From NCBI GenBank assembly GCA_026990095.1, contig JALSIL010000034.1, forward strand, positions 1-6,141: a stretch of 6,141 nucleotides of DNA, read 5' to 3'. Each line of letters opens with the position of its first letter. Within the stretch, counting starts at the first letter, position 1. The stretch is from Lysobacterales bacterium. GTDB taxonomy: Bacteria > Pseudomonadota > Gammaproteobacteria > Xanthomonadales > Marinicellaceae. Both the position numbers and the translations under genes were made by a program. Under the pieces are notes generated by a model. That model did no database searches and was not told where the DNA came from. It saw only the letters and a program-made list of their open reading frames with translations. Of the stretch, positions 5,716 through 6,141 are shown piece after piece.

Positions 5716-6141
5716 ATGTCATTTGAAATAACACAAATACCAACAAAGAATAAAGCTAAATTTTATGCTCTGTTAAAAAAACAAGCTCAGGCATTATTAA
5801 GCACTGAAACCAATCTCATGGCAAATGCTGCCAATCTATCAAGCTTGCTATTTAATTACTTAACTCAGGTTAATTGGGTTGGGTTTTATTTTAAAGACAG
5901 TAATGAATTAGTTTTAGGACCATTTCAAGGACAAGTCGCTTGCACACGAATACCCATAGGACAAGGCGTATGTGGAACGGCCTTTAGTGAAAACAAAACC
6001 GTGCGCATTGCCGATGTGAATGCTTTTGCTGGGCATATTGCCTGTGATGCTGCCAGTGTTTCAGAAATTGTTATGCCTTTAACAATTAACAACAAAACAG
6101 TTGGTGTTTTGGATATTGACAGCCCAATTCCGAGTCGGTTT
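5716..6141 (+). CDS. msrC: Free methionine-(R)-sulfoxide reductase, GAF domain (3' end cut off)
   Basis: MsrC (YebR, fRMsr) reduces free methionine-R-sulfoxide in the cytoplasm, as part of oxidative damage repair. The 142 codons seen reach most of the single GAF domain and run off the window; roughly 20-30 residues are missing. The sequence closely follows E. coli YebR: NWVGFYF, LVLGPFQG, ACTRIPIGQGVCGTA, GHIACDAASVSEIVMPL and GVLDID. All three catalytic or resolving cysteines are present (Cys76, Cys86, Cys110), with the same spacing as in the E. coli enzyme. An in-frame TAA at 5701-5703 and the lack of another start before Met35, inside the conserved region, make ATG 5716 the only reasonable start. 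The N-terminus is about 11 residues longer than in E. coli. The start codon directly follows the mscL terminator, so expression depends on readthrough or on an unseen promoter close by. Confidence 0.95.
   Translation, partial: MSFEITQIPTKNKAKFYALLKKQAQALLSTETNLMANAANLSSLLFNYLTQVNWVGFYFKDSNELVLGPFQGQVACTRIPIGQGVCGTAFSENKTVRIADVNAFAGHIACDAASVSEIVMPLTINNKTVGVLDIDSPIPSRF

Overview
The window comes from an AT-rich gammaproteobacterium (about 40% GC by eye). The main evidence is a full-length class I glutamine synthetase with the proteobacterial adenylylation site, an MsrC/YebR-type free methionine sulfoxide reductase very like the E. coli protein, and a SufT of the proteobacterial Suf type. The base composition and the SulP plus double-Usp gene pair would suit a marine or symbiotic sulfur-oxidiser-like gammaproteobacterium, but that placement is a guess. 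No tRNA, rRNA, CRISPR array, transposase or prophage gene was found.

Layout: (1) Positions 1-622 hold a short AT-rich leader and sufT (+). (2) Positions 623-862 form a convergent intergenic gap, filled by a REP-like palindrome (727-813) bracketed by two related GC-rich short repeats. (3) Positions 863-3228 are a minus-strand two-gene operon, a SulP anion permease with a C-terminal STAS domain followed 2 nt later by a tandem-domain universal stress protein. (4) Positions 3229-3749 are a 521-nt divergent intergenic region. It carries an extended -10 promoter for sulP, a TTGACA-type promoter overlapped by a 23-bp dyad, and a run of inverted repeats that could be a small RNA gene, a long structured glnA leader, or both. 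(5) Positions 3750-5156 are glnA (+), ended by a strong hairpin terminator. (6) Positions 5259-5660 are mscL (+), whose likely promoter lies inside the glnA terminator. (7) Positions 5716-6141 are the 5' part of msrC (+), cut by the window edge; its ATG directly follows the T-run of the mscL terminator.

Functionally these are mostly housekeeping genes: Fe-S cluster maturation (SufT), anion uptake with a stress or nucleotide-sensing partner (SulP/Usp), ammonium assimilation (GlnA), osmotic safety valve (MscL) and repair of oxidised free methionine (MsrC). No new multi-gene system is evident. The most interesting unexplained signals are non-coding: the structured stretch upstream of glnA with its own promoter and operator-like dyad, and the compact terminator/promoter/start-codon overlaps around mscL.
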